36,363 nt of DNA, from contig DATKRV010000070.1 of assembly GCA_035532075.1 (NCBI GenBank), positions 1 to 36,363 on the forward strand, read 5' to 3'. Numbering within the stretch: the first letter of the stretch is position 1; each line of letters begins with the position of its first letter. Positions 25,954 to 34,271 of this stretch are shown one piece after another. Source of the stretch: CAIVND01 sp035532075 (GTDB taxonomy: Bacteria; Actinomycetota; Acidimicrobiia; Acidimicrobiales; Bog-793). The position numbers and the translations under genes were made by a program. The notes beneath the pieces are model-generated. The model was given only the letters and a program-made list of their open reading frames with translations, ran no database searches and was not told the DNA's origin.

Positions 25954-27153
25954 TCAAGAAAACGCAAACAGTTTGTGATCCATAGCACAATTGGCGCCTT
26001 CGGCCGCAAGTTCGACATGGAAGTCATCATGGATCTGTGGATCTTCATCAGGCCAATCGATCATGCTGCCGCCGAGTCGTGAGGGCACGATACATGCCGG
26101 CCGGCCGTCAACGTCGTGTGTGCTGGCATAAAATCGCGTCCCGAATACATTCGCATAGCCAAATCTAAATGCAATATTGCGATCATCATCTTGTCCAAGA
26201 TTGAAGTGTTCGTGATACCAACAAGTCGGAGGCGAAAGAATTGATCCCGGTTTCCAATCGACGCGCAAGACTTTGTCGGCAAATCCATTCTGGTACGGTT
26301 TCTCACCACACTCGGGCGGCCAGAGCAAGGTATAGCCATGAGAACGTTCATTCACATCAGACTTGAGGTGAAGTATGGTCGCGCCTCCACCATGATAATG
26401 GGCTCTGTCGTAGGTACGCACCGACTCCTGAGCAAGATGACCAGCAAGTGTATTGCCGGCCATCTCGTAAGTGGCATTCTTCACTCCGCCACCTTTCCCA
26501 TCGAGCGTGCTGTCTAGTAAGCCAAGATGGTCCACGTCGTGAATCTGATTACCTTGAATAACAAGCCCTCCTCGCTCACTCAAACGTGACCTGACCTCAT
26601 TCTCTTCCGAGAGAGCATCCAGCCGATCCGCAAAGACGTAATCGGAGTTAAAGATAAAATCGAGGTTGTGATACAGATCCATAATCATCGGGGCATCGGT
26701 AACAACGTAGAGAAGCGCTGTTTCCTGTGAGGTATTGCGCAACTGGTACCTACTGTTCACGGTTGGGGCCAAAAGCGTTCCCTTTTTCCAGCTGAACTCT
26801 CGACTTCGATGTGGGCCGCTAGGTGTCTCGATTTCCATAACACCCGAGCCTTCAAGAACGTAAACGCTCTCTTGGTAGAGATGCTTCTGCCAATTGAGTT
26901 CGGCACCAGGTTGGATATCGATTACATAGGCCAAAGTAAAGCCATCCATGCCACGCAAATGGAAAAAGGCACCATTGCCACCCAGACGTTTCCACTCCGT
27001 ACGTTCAACAGCGGTTATATCCTCGATTGCCCAACCTTCATATATTGGAATGCCTTCTCCGTGCATCCAAAGTTCATAGGCGCTGTAAGGCAGTCGACTC
27101 GCTATCTTCCTTCTGGCGCCCGCGGCACCTTCGTCTTCACTAAGTTCTACCAT
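25954..27153 (-). CDS. Bicupin protein, copy 1 (gentisate dioxygenase-like fold)
   Basis: It has 399 residues with two cupin barrels. Barrel 1 has a changed metal motif: Gln89, His91 and Glu95 in NWQKHLYQE, with no His in its second motif. Barrel 2 has His252 and His254 (AHYHGGG) and His314 in CWYHEHFN, so it is the probable iron or other metal site. Related bicupins occur in aromatic-compound clusters, but their reaction is not known to me. GAGGGG precedes the ATG by five bases. It lies after livF-like in the same direction and is about three quarters identical by eye to the protein encoded at 30959-32158. The 3' end abuts the ISL3 remnant. Confidence 0.8.
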   Translation of the reverse strand: MVELSEDEGAAGARRKIASRLPYSAYELWMHGEGIPIYEGWAIEDITAVERTEWKRLGGNGAFFHLRGMDGFTLAYVIDIQPGAELNWQKHLYQESVYVLEGSGVMEIETPSGPHRSREFSWKKGTLLAPTVNSRYQLRNTSQETALLYVVTDAPMIMDLYHNLDFIFNSDYVFADRLDALSEENEVRSRLSERGGLVIQGNQIHDVDHLGLLDSTLDGKGGGVKNATYEMAGNTLAGHLAQESVRTYDRAHYHGGGATILHLKSDVNERSHGYTLLWPPECGEKPYQNGFADKVLRVDWKPGSILSPPTCWYHEHFNLGQDDDRNIAFRFGYANVFGTRFYASTHDVDGRPACIVPSRLGGSMIDWPDEDPQIHDDFHVELAAEGANCAMDHKLFAFS

Positions 27154-27276
27154 TTGTTCCCCTCTTTATAGGTGATCCAAAAGCTCACCGGAACCCCACG
27201 ACACTCCCGAAAAGTTAATTAGCCCTACGGTATTGAATCGGCCAACTGACGATCGATTGAACCAAATACAACATGG

Positions 27277-28053
27277 CTATCTCGACGGAAGCTTTCCGAG
27301 AAAAATATCTCCTAGGTTATGCACGTGGAGCAAATCCCTTCCGGATCCCGTCGCAACGCACGCTCCACTAACAAGAACGTATCCTCTATCTGCAATTTCA
27401 AGAATTGCATTCGTTCGTTGTTCGATAACAATGATTCCAAGCCCGTTGCTCCTCAACCCTTCAACGGTGCTCCAAACCTGATCACACGCCTGAGGAGACA
27501 ATGCCGCGGTCGGCTCATCCAATACGATGCCAGAGGCATCAACCATTAATGCACGTGCAATCCCCAAAATTCGCTGCTCGCCTCCACTTAAGGTGCCAGC
27601 AATTCGGGACAAAAACGGTTTAAGAATTGGAAATTTCTCAAGCATCATGTTAATTCGCACTATTCGGTCTGGTCGCCGCAATGAATAGCCGCCCATTTCT
27701 AGATTCTCTTGGACCGTCAATCTCGGAAAAACGAATCGAGATTGTGGCACATAAGCAAGGCCCATCCGAGCAACATCTGATGCAGTAACTCCACGCTTAA
27801 GTTCTTGGCCGTTAACTTTCACGAGACCTTGGGAGATTTTTAACAATCCCACAATCCCCTTCGCTAACGTACTTTTCCCAGCCCCATTAGGGCCGACAAT
27901 GGCTGCAATCTCACCAACGCTTACAGACATAGTCACGCCGTTAACAATCGGATCACCGCCATAGCCAATTACAACATCTATCGCATCTACAACGTGCTTG
28001 GTCGAATCCGCGTCCGCACTCTTACGCGTCCCTGTATTCTTTTGATTGATCAT
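27277..28053 (-). CDS. LivF-type ABC transporter ATP-binding protein
   Basis: This is one of the two ATPases of a branched-chain-amino-acid (HAAT)-type importer. It has 258 residues. Walker A is GPNGAGKST, the signature LSGGEQRI, Walker B GIVLDEPTAAL, and the H-loop region IIVIEQRTN has Gln where most ABC ATPases have His, a known LivF trait. The YVPQSRFVFPRLTVQENLEMGG segment is typical of LivF. An 11-base gap separates it from livG-like. The substrate is unknown and may be an aromatic or other carboxylate. Confidence 0.88.
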   Translation of the reverse strand: MINQKNTGTRKSADADSTKHVVDAIDVVIGYGGDPIVNGVTMSVSVGEIAAIVGPNGAGKSTLAKGIVGLLKISQGLVKVNGQELKRGVTASDVARMGLAYVPQSRFVFPRLTVQENLEMGGYSLRRPDRIVRINMMLEKFPILKPFLSRIAGTLSGGEQRILGIARALMVDASGIVLDEPTAALSPQACDQVWSTVEGLRSNGLGIIVIEQRTNAILEIADRGYVLVSGACVATGSGRDLLHVHNLGDIFLGKLPSR

Positions 28054-28064
28054 TATCTGTCTCG

Positions 28065-28862
28065 CTAACTTAAGTAGGCGCTTACGACGGCTTCGTTTCG
28101 GCGAACCTCATCCAGCGTCCCTTGAGCAATCACTTCACCAAGGGCCATAACGGCAATTGAGTCACACAGATCCTCAACGACCTGCAAGTTATGCTCAACT
28201 AAAAGAATCGTCATACCTTCTTTGGACAGCTCCTTGAGATGTGTCACCAGAATCTCGACGGTGGGGCCAGCAACTCCTGCAGTAGGTTCATCTAGAAGAA
28301 GCATGATCGGCTCTGCCATTAAGGCTCTCGCGAGTTCAAGCAACCGCCTTTGACCGCCGCTCAATGAACCTGCGTATTCATCTTCCATATGCGAGAGTCC
28401 AAACCTTGCCAAATATTCGCGTGCGCGGCGCAATGACTTCTGCTCTTTGCCTTTCCATGACCTAGGCAAGAACACCGCTTCAAATGTATGTTTCTCACTC
28501 GAATAGCGCTCGGCAGCAAGCATGTTCTCCATTACACTTAGATGAGGAAACTCTGAACTCGATTGAAAAGTTCGAATTGCCCCAAGCCGAGCGATCTCGT
28601 AGGGAGGCAATCCAGTAATCGCATGGCCATCAAATTCGATCTGACCTTCCGAAAGTGAGCCAGATCCAGCAATTGCATTCAAAAGTGTCGACTTCCCAGC
28701 TCCATTTGGACCGATCAACCCCAAGCACGTACCCTGATTTATGTAAAGATCAACCTCGCGTACAGCAGCTACACCGCCGTAATGACATGAAACTCCCGTG
28801 CAGCCAAGCAGGCGACGGGTAGCAGGTCTTCCGTCGATCGTGACACCACCAGTATTAATCAC
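28065..28862 (-). CDS. LivG-type ABC transporter ATP-binding protein
   Basis: This is the second ATPase of the importer. It has 265 residues. Walker A is GPNGAGKSTLLN, the signature LSGGQRRLLELARAL, Walker B MLLLDEPTAGV, and ILLVEHNLQVVEDLCD contains the H-loop. FQSSSEFPHLSVMENMLAA is the LivG-type Q-loop region. The GTG start at 28862 overlaps the livM-like stop (GTGA), so the two are translationally coupled. Confidence 0.88.
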   Translation of the reverse strand: MINTGGVTIDGRPATRRLLGCTGVSCHYGGVAAVREVDLYINQGTCLGLIGPNGAGKSTLLNAIAGSGSLSEGQIEFDGHAITGLPPYEIARLGAIRTFQSSSEFPHLSVMENMLAAERYSSEKHTFEAVFLPRSWKGKEQKSLRRAREYLARFGLSHMEDEYAGSLSGGQRRLLELARALMAEPIMLLLDEPTAGVAGPTVEILVTHLKELSKEGMTILLVEHNLQVVEDLCDSIAVMALGEVIAQGTLDEVRRNEAVVSAYLS

Positions 28863-29902
28863 TTTGTCTCACCAGCTGAATCCACAGTTCGAACCAGCAA
28901 CTCCCCAGATACTTGATCGGGTTTTGCCAGTCCTCTACTTACATCTTTTGGCCAGATTCTTTTCCGCTCTGGAAATATTCCGGCAGGTCGAGCCCACAGG
29001 ACTAATACGGTCGTCAAGGAGATTACGATCCATTGCGTCGCGGCAATCAGATTTCCATTTTGTGCAGATCCAGGAATTAAATGGGCACCTTCGTTCAGTA
29101 TCCCCTGAAAGAACACGATTCCCATAATGGATCCAAAATTATTACCTCGTCCACCGAGAATTACAGCCGCAATCAGCGCCACCGTTTCAGGAAGCGCCCA
29201 TGTACTTGGAGACCATACGGTAGCTCCCTGCACAAAGAGTCCACCTGAAAGTCCGGCTAGGGCACACCCGATGATAAAGGCTTTTCGCGTTGCCTGGTTC
29301 GGATTTATGCCGAGGGCTGATGCGGCAGCACGATTCTCCCTAACTGCCTTTAAAGATCGGCCGAACGGAGAGAGGATGAGTCGCTGACAATACCAATAGC
29401 TACCGGCAGCGAAAACAGCACACACTCCAAGATAAACAGCCATCTCTGTTTGAGATTCATAGCCCCCTTGTGAAATTGATTGATAAAGCTGAGGAATCGC
29501 GCTTAAACCATTCCACCCATTGAACAAACCACCCCAGTCCCCTACCGCATTCCAACAGATGAGAAAGATCGCTACTGCAGCCAACCCGGCAAAGTCGTCA
29601 CGCTCATTTCTAAACAAGAGACGCGCTACGACGTACCCCAAAGCAATTGTTGCCAACACGCCAATAATTAACGGCAAGGGCCACGGAAAGCGAGCGCCAA
29701 ATAAGTATGTCTGTGCCAAGAGATGATCCTGCGAACTTCCGGGTGGGCCAATAGTAAACACGGCCGTGAAATAAGCTCCGCAAGCAAAAAACAAGATGAA
29801 TGCAAGATTTACTATTCCGCCGAACCCCAACTGTAGGTTCAAGCCCAACGCGGCGATCATATTAGTCACAACAAAAATTCCAACTATAAGCAAATACGAC
29901 AT
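28859..29902 (-). CDS. LivM-type ABC transporter permease
   Basis: This is the membrane permease of the HAAT-type importer. It has 347 residues and about ten hydrophobic helices. The motif GRSLKAVRENRAAASALGINPNQATRKAFIIGCALAGLSGGL is the conserved cytoplasmic loop of LivM, and VILGGRGNNFGSIMG lies near the C-terminus. A GGGAGGAAATAGG ribosome site precedes the ATG. It follows livH-like after 30 bases. Confidence 0.88.
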   Translation of the reverse strand: MSYLLIVGIFVVTNMIAALGLNLQLGFGGIVNLAFILFFACGAYFTAVFTIGPPGSSQDHLLAQTYLFGARFPWPLPLIIGVLATIALGYVVARLLFRNERDDFAGLAAVAIFLICWNAVGDWGGLFNGWNGLSAIPQLYQSISQGGYESQTEMAVYLGVCAVFAAGSYWYCQRLILSPFGRSLKAVRENRAAASALGINPNQATRKAFIIGCALAGLSGGLFVQGATVWSPSTWALPETVALIAAVILGGRGNNFGSIMGIVFFQGILNEGAHLIPGSAQNGNLIAATQWIVISLTTVLVLWARPAGIFPERKRIWPKDVSRGLAKPDQVSGELLVRTVDSAGETK

Positions 29903-29932
29903 CCTATTTCCTCCCGCTTCTTGATGCGCGTC

Positions 29933-30820
29933 TCACACGAGTGCCTTTCTGGCTGATGCAAAAAGACCCTGGGGTCGAAGCAAAATAACGGCGCCTAGCA
30001 GTAAGCCGCCGACAATGATGTCGTATTGACCACCCAAGTACGTATCCGTTAGGGCGATGCCAAATCCCAGAGTTGTTGCACCTGCTACCGCCCCGTAGGG
30101 GTTGCCGATACCACCCGCGAAAGAGGCCGGAATAATCAACCAGAGTTCAGATGAACCCGACGTGTCATTGATATTGACCGTTTGAAGTGCCAAAACGCAC
30201 CCAGCAATCCCCGCGATCATCCCTGTAATAAGCCAGGTCCAATCGGTAATTAGCCTGGTATTGATTGAACAATTCTGAGCCAATTGGTCATCATCTGACA
30301 TCGCACGCATTGCCTTGCCAAGCTTCGTCCGCGTCAGTAAGAAACGGATCCCGAACATCACAGCAACAACGATTAAAACCACAGAAAGTTGATTCCCCGA
30401 GAGCTGAAATCCTCCAATGCTAATTACGTTCGCATTTCCTCGGGCCGGAATCGTCACAAAGCTGGATCCGTAAATCGCAAGCAGAATATTTTCGAGCATG
30501 ACGGCCATTCCAAATGAGGCGATCATGAGAATAAAAGGCTTGGTGGCCCGTCTTCTCAAAATTGGCGTAAATACTCCCCGACTCACAGCGACCGCCATGA
30601 GACCAGTTCCCAATACTGCCAATACCGCACTAATCCAAAGCTCGACTCCAAGCCCTACGGCGAAGGCATACCAAAAGAAGGCACCGAAGGTCAGAAAATC
30701 TCCGTATGCGATATTTATGTAGTTCGTGATACCGAATTGAAGACTGAATCCGACTGTGGCTATCGATATCACAGAGGCGTTCACAACACCAACTGATAAC
30801 GCGTTGAGAAACTCATTCAT
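29933..30820 (-). CDS. LivH-type ABC transporter permease
   Basis: This is the partner permease of the importer. It has 295 residues and about eight helices. RTKLGKAMRAMSDDDQLAQNCSINTRLI is the conserved cytoplasmic loop of LivH permeases, and PASFAGGIGNPYGAVAGA matches the late glycine-rich segment. A GAGGTGAG ribosome site precedes the ATG at 30820. Upstream, an AGGAGG site at 30863-30858 sits before an 11-codon TTG-started frame that overlaps this start. Confidence 0.88.
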   Translation of the reverse strand: MNEFLNALSVGVVNASVISIATVGFSLQFGITNYINIAYGDFLTFGAFFWYAFAVGLGVELWISAVLAVLGTGLMAVAVSRGVFTPILRRRATKPFILMIASFGMAVMLENILLAIYGSSFVTIPARGNANVISIGGFQLSGNQLSVVLIVVAVMFGIRFLLTRTKLGKAMRAMSDDDQLAQNCSINTRLITDWTWLITGMIAGIAGCVLALQTVNINDTSGSSELWLIIPASFAGGIGNPYGAVAGATTLGFGIALTDTYLGGQYDIIVGGLLLGAVILLRPQGLFASARKALV

Positions 30821-30876
30821 CAGTTCTCACCTCAATGTTCACGTTCAAGTTTCAAATCCTCCTAAGTCAAAGCCAA

Positions 30877-30900
30877 GAGTTTCTTACTTCTGGGAAACTC
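30877..30900. other. Weak hairpin between bicupin 2 and livH-like gene
   Basis: Seven-base arms GAGTTTC and GAAACTC with a ten-base loop lie in the 138-base gap upstream of the livH-like gene. There is no U-rich tract on either strand. It could moderate transcription between the bicupin and transporter genes, but the stem is short. Confidence 0.3.
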
Positions 30901-30958
30901 CCTAATTACGTTGCTTACTAAGCGTTCTCGACACGAGCTAAATCTGTATTTAATTCCA

Positions 30959-32158
30959 TTACGCTCGATTAAAGATGCTGTGATCCATCGCGCACGTGCC
31001 GCCTTCGGCATTGACCGCTTCCTCAAAATCAGCGTGAATCTTCGGATCCTCGTCGGGCCAATCGATCATGGTTCCTCCCTTATGGGACGGAACTGTGCAT
31101 GCGGTTTGCCCATTGACATCATGGGTACTTGTGTAGAAGCGCGCTGGATAAACACAGCCATAACCAAATCGGAATGCGATATTTCGATCATCGTTCCCAC
31201 CAAGATTGAAATGCTCGTGATACCACGAGGTGGGAGGGCTCAATACGGAACCTGGCTTCCAGTCTGCCCGGATCACCCGATCGCCAAACCCTGATTCATA
31301 TGGCCGTTCACCAAGTTCTGGTGGCCACAAGAGAGTGTACCCATGCGACTTCGCATTCACGTCCGACTTGAGGTGAAGAATCGTCGCCCCACCTCCGTGA
31401 TAATGAGCTCGGTCGTAAGTGTAAAGAGGCTCCTGCGCTAAATGCCCCGCAAGCGTGTTCCCCGCCATCTCGTAGATCGCACTTGAAACTCCCGAGCCTT
31501 TCCCGTCAGAGCTGTGATCAAGAAGTCCAAGGTGGTCCACATCGTGTATCTGATTACCTTGAATGACAAGATTTCCCCGTCCACTGATGCCAGTCTTAAT
31601 TTCGTTGTTCTCAGAGAGCTGGGTCATTCGATCTTCGAACACAAAATCAGAGTTAAAAATAAAGTCCATATTGTGATAAAAGTCCATAATCATTGGAGCA
31701 TCTGTCACCACGTACAACAGTGCAACTTCGTTTGACGTATTTCGCAATTGATATCGCGCGTTCAATGTTGGGGCTAGAAGCGTTCCTTTCTCCCAATTAA
31801 ATTCGCGACTTCTCTCAGGACCTAACGGAGTTTCCAACTCCATCACGCCAGCGCCTTCGAGAACATAGATGCTCTCTTCATACATATGCTTTTGCCAGTT
31901 GAGCTCGCTACCAGGCGCAATATCAATAACGTAGGCCAGCGTAAATCCGTCCATACCGCGCAGATTGATGAACGCCCCATTACCTCCCAGAAACTTCCAT
32001 TCTGCTCGTTCGATGGCCGTTATATCGGCAATGAAATGCCCCTCGTATATCGGAATTCCTTGATCTTGCATCCACAATTCGTACGCGCTGTACGGAAGCC
32101 GTTTCGCAATTCTTGGCTCGGCTATAGAACCCAATTCTGTAGGGCTTTGCTGCACCAT
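30959..32158 (-). CDS. Bicupin protein, copy 2
   Basis: It has 399 residues, exactly the length of the paralogue at 25954-27153, and aligns to it without gaps after the first 15 residues. The metal motif pattern is the same: Gln89-x-His91 with Glu95 in barrel 1, and His252, His254 and His314 in barrel 2. It lies between the substrate-binding protein and the permease genes, so it is probably expressed with the transporter. GGGGGATAACG precedes the ATG. Retention of two copies suggests different substrates, or a mixed complex, rather than fresh duplication. The reaction is unknown. Confidence 0.8.
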   Translation of the reverse strand: MVQQSPTELGSIAEPRIAKRLPYSAYELWMQDQGIPIYEGHFIADITAIERAEWKFLGGNGAFINLRGMDGFTLAYVIDIAPGSELNWQKHMYEESIYVLEGAGVMELETPLGPERSREFNWEKGTLLAPTLNARYQLRNTSNEVALLYVVTDAPMIMDFYHNMDFIFNSDFVFEDRMTQLSENNEIKTGISGRGNLVIQGNQIHDVDHLGLLDHSSDGKGSGVSSAIYEMAGNTLAGHLAQEPLYTYDRAHYHGGGATILHLKSDVNAKSHGYTLLWPPELGERPYESGFGDRVIRADWKPGSVLSPPTSWYHEHFNLGGNDDRNIAFRFGYGCVYPARFYTSTHDVNGQTACTVPSHKGGTMIDWPDEDPKIHADFEEAVNAEGGTCAMDHSIFNRA

Positions 32159-32171
32159 CGTTATCCCCCTA

Positions 32172-32297
32172 TTAGTTTAAGTACTCCAGTTCGACCGGAA
32201 GGTCCTCACAAACTTGCGTCTTTAACCAAAGCTTTACCTCTTCACTTACTTCGTCTTCGCTTTTCTGCGAATGTGTTGCCTGTCGTAAATTAACCAC
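32172..32297 (-). CDS. Possible 41-residue acidic small protein upstream of bicupin 2
   Basis: A GTG at 32297 opens a 41-codon frame that ends in TAA 13 bases before the bicupin ATG. The peptide is acidic (SEDEVSEEV, CEDLPVELEY), with a short amphipathic KLWLKTQV segment. The frame is open upstream to the hairpin at 32325. The ribosome site is weak: GGTGG lies 13 bases upstream. It is either a small partner or leader protein, or a chance frame. No family is recognised. Confidence 0.3.
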   Translation of the reverse strand: MVNLRQATHSQKSEDEVSEEVKLWLKTQVCEDLPVELEYLN

Positions 32298-32324
32298 AGA
32301 TGTGCAGTAGCCACCTTTGGATTT

Positions 32325-32361
32325 GCCTCCTAGCTACCTCGGCTCGATGTAGCTAGGAGGC
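32325..32361. terminator. Perfect 13-bp hairpin upstream of bicupin 2
   Basis: GCCTCCTAGCTAC and GTAGCTAGGAGGC form a perfect stem with an 11-base loop. No U tract follows on either strand, so it is not a standard intrinsic terminator; attenuation or mRNA protection is possible. On the minus strand GTAGC of the 3' arm could instead pair with GCTAC 19 bases downstream, giving an alternative fold. Confidence 0.45.
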
Positions 32362-32406
32362 ACGACTCAATTCAACCTATAAAACCAAGCTTCTGGCAGA
32401 GGTACC

Positions 32407-32441
32407 GGCAAAAGGAGGATGGGTTCCATCCTCCTTTTGCC
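32407..32441. terminator. Perfect 16-bp hairpin after the substrate-binding protein gene
   Basis: GGCAAAAGGAGGATGG and CCATCCTCCTTTTGCC form a perfect 16-base-pair stem with a three-base loop, 45 bases after the binding protein stop. No U tract follows on the minus strand. Its place fits a terminator or an mRNA 3'-end stabiliser that leaves the binding protein more abundant than the rest of the transporter. Confidence 0.6.
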
Positions 32442-32486
32442 TGCAAAAACTCTGCAATTAGCGCATGTTGAAAATTGTCATTCCTA

Positions 32487-33803
32487 CTACTGAGAAAGCT
32501 TAAGCAACTGCTCAGCGGGGATCTGCTTGATTACCACGCCGTTACCTTGGGGGCCTGGGATCGCAACGGCCCATTGACCAGTTGACCAATGAAACTTATT
32601 AAACGGATGTGGACCCGCTGCCCCGTTGTAGAAGATCGTCTTGTGCCTTTTGAGAAGCGCCAGGCACGACGCATAATCAATACAGGGAGTGCCCTTCGGG
32701 TTGTTGGTCAATTGTTCTATGTATTTGACATATTTGGTCGGGTCCGGTGAACCTGCCAGATACATCGCGAGCGCCATCAAGTTGATCCCATCAAAATTTG
32801 CGGCGTTGTAACCGTTATAGGGCGACAAACCGTTGTTTGCTAGCTGGAACCAATGCGCGAAACTCGCATAAGTAACGGCGTTTTTCGTCTGCGGTTGCGT
32901 AGCAAAATCAAACTTGCTTATTTGGGCGTTGGTCAGATGTGTGGCAGCTGCAATCGCCTGCACCATCAGCGGCTCAGTGGAGCCTTGAATGATAGGAGTT
33001 TTGAGCCCTAGCGAAGACTGCTGCAACTCGCCAAAGAACGTGCCAGCCGTTTGCACATCTGCCTCAAAAAAGATGACTTGGGGCTTGAGCCTTGCGATCT
33101 TTTGAATGTATGTCTCGTACGACGGCTCATCCTCAGTCACCGTCATATTGGCTAGGATCTTGCCACCATGATGTCGGTAAGAGTAGAGAAGCGGAGGCAC
33201 GGCACTTTGGTCACCAGAAGTGTTGTCGTAGAAAACAACCGCCCTCTTCCAGCGCTTTTCAAACGCCGCAGCAACCATCGCATAGGCCTCGACTGAATCT
33301 GGTGGATACGTTCGATAAACGTATTTCATCCGCAAGTTATTTAACTGAGTCGCGCCAGCGGTCGTCATTGTCACGATCTTTGCGGCGTTGAAGATTCTTG
33401 CTGTTGATACTGCTGTTTCAGAGTCAAGACCGATAATGCCATTTAGATGATGCGTCGCAATGAGCTGGTACGCAGCTGGAATCGCGTCGGCAGGGTCTCC
33501 TCTTGAGTCTTGCACCACTTGGACAAACTGATTCCCACAAACGCCACCGCCCGCATTGACCTCATAAGTGCCAACTTTTAAACCAGGCAATATGCCTCGC
33601 TCGCCTGTGCTAGCGCTCGGCCCTGAGAAAGGACCAAACGCAGCAATATTGATTGGCCCCTTTGGAAAATGAGCGCAAGGATTGCTGGAGCTTTTTGTTT
33701 GACTCGTCGCGGCGCTAGCAGCAAAAGAGCTGGAAGACACCAAAGCCGAGATTCCTAAAATACCTATCGCAGATACAACTCTAAATGATCGAATTTTCCG
33801 CAA
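32487..33803 (-). CDS. Branched-chain-amino-acid-type ABC substrate-binding protein (LivK-like)
   Basis: This is the extracytoplasmic binding protein of the importer. A TTG at 33803 with AAGGGGG seven bases upstream is the best start and gives 438 residues; the frame is open further upstream but without such a site. The N-terminus is a signal peptide (MRKIRSFRVV, then a hydrophobic run, then AASAA). The mature part starts near SNPCAHFPKGPINIAAFGPFSG, typical of type 1 periplasmic binding proteins, and continues with a two-lobed fold. The ligand is not recognisable. It is divergent from the LacI-type gene. Confidence 0.87.
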   Translation of the reverse strand: MRKIRSFRVVSAIGILGISALVSSSSFAASAATSQTKSSSNPCAHFPKGPINIAAFGPFSGPSASTGERGILPGLKVGTYEVNAGGGVCGNQFVQVVQDSRGDPADAIPAAYQLIATHHLNGIIGLDSETAVSTARIFNAAKIVTMTTAGATQLNNLRMKYVYRTYPPDSVEAYAMVAAAFEKRWKRAVVFYDNTSGDQSAVPPLLYSYRHHGGKILANMTVTEDEPSYETYIQKIARLKPQVIFFEADVQTAGTFFGELQQSSLGLKTPIIQGSTEPLMVQAIAAATHLTNAQISKFDFATQPQTKNAVTYASFAHWFQLANNGLSPYNGYNAANFDGINLMALAMYLAGSPDPTKYVKYIEQLTNNPKGTPCIDYASCLALLKRHKTIFYNGAAGPHPFNKFHWSTGQWAVAIPGPQGNGVVIKQIPAEQLLKLSQ

Positions 33804-34096
33804 TTTTGTTCCCCCTTGGAATAAACGGAAAAGCACGCACTGACTGTGACCCGAAATCCAACGAGCGTTCCCACTCGCAAAAATCGAGTCAAACCGAATT
33901 AAGCGCGAAGCATGGCCCTTTCGACTTCTCACCCCCCACCGTGACCAGACAGGCATTTACGATACGGAAAACGCGAATCAGAGAACCGCGCAATTCCCCA
34001 CACTTTGGCTACAGCCGAACACCCGCGAGATTGCAGAGCAACCAGAACTTTAAGATTCACCCCGACATTCAATCTTTAGCCTTTGAACGCTTGATC

Positions 34097-34112
34097 AATG
34101 CAATTTTGCATT
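34097..34112. promoter_or_regulatory. Inverted repeat AATGCAA-TT-TTGCATT, possible regulator site
   Basis: Two perfect seven-base arms are separated by two bases in the shared control region, about 294 bases from the binding protein start. The size and symmetry suit a dimeric regulator. No known binding site is recognised. Confidence 0.35.
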
Positions 34113-34227
34113 ACAAATGTCGTCACTCGTTGTCTGCCCTCCTACGTTAAGACATGATGACAGGCTGATATCATCACTGTCAAGGACTTATTGCGACACA
34201 TTGAATAAATTCTACGCACTTTCTTTA

Positions 34228-34241
34228 CGTAATCGATTACG
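34228..34241. promoter_or_regulatory. Probable LacI-family operator (CGTAATCGATTACG)
   Basis: This perfect 14-base palindrome has the central AANCGNTT pattern (AATCGATT) typical of LacI-family operators. It lies 30 bases before the start of the lacI-type gene, so autoregulation is likely, and the divergent uptake genes may be controlled too. A possible promoter (TTGAAT at 34201, 17-base spacer, TTTACG at 34224) would be covered by the operator. Confidence 0.6.
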
Positions 34242-34271
34242 CAGCAAGTGGCATCAGGATATTGTGAGGGA

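Larger units (their letters stand above)
32159..32486. other. Long structured leader between substrate-binding protein and bicupin 2
   Basis: This 328-base gap inside a minus-strand gene run holds two perfect hairpins (32325-32361 and 32407-32441) and a possible 41-codon ORF. It probably separates expression of the binding protein from the downstream genes. Confidence 0.6.
33804..34271. other. Divergent control region between binding protein gene and lacI-type gene
   Basis: This 468-base region contains no gene I can support. It holds several inverted repeats: ACTCG/CGAGT with a seven-base spacer at 33873-33889, AATGCAA-TT-TTGCATT at 34097-34112, TGATGA/TCATCA at 34155-34176 and a perfect 14-base palindrome at 34228-34241. 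Promoters for both directions must lie here. Confidence 0.6.
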
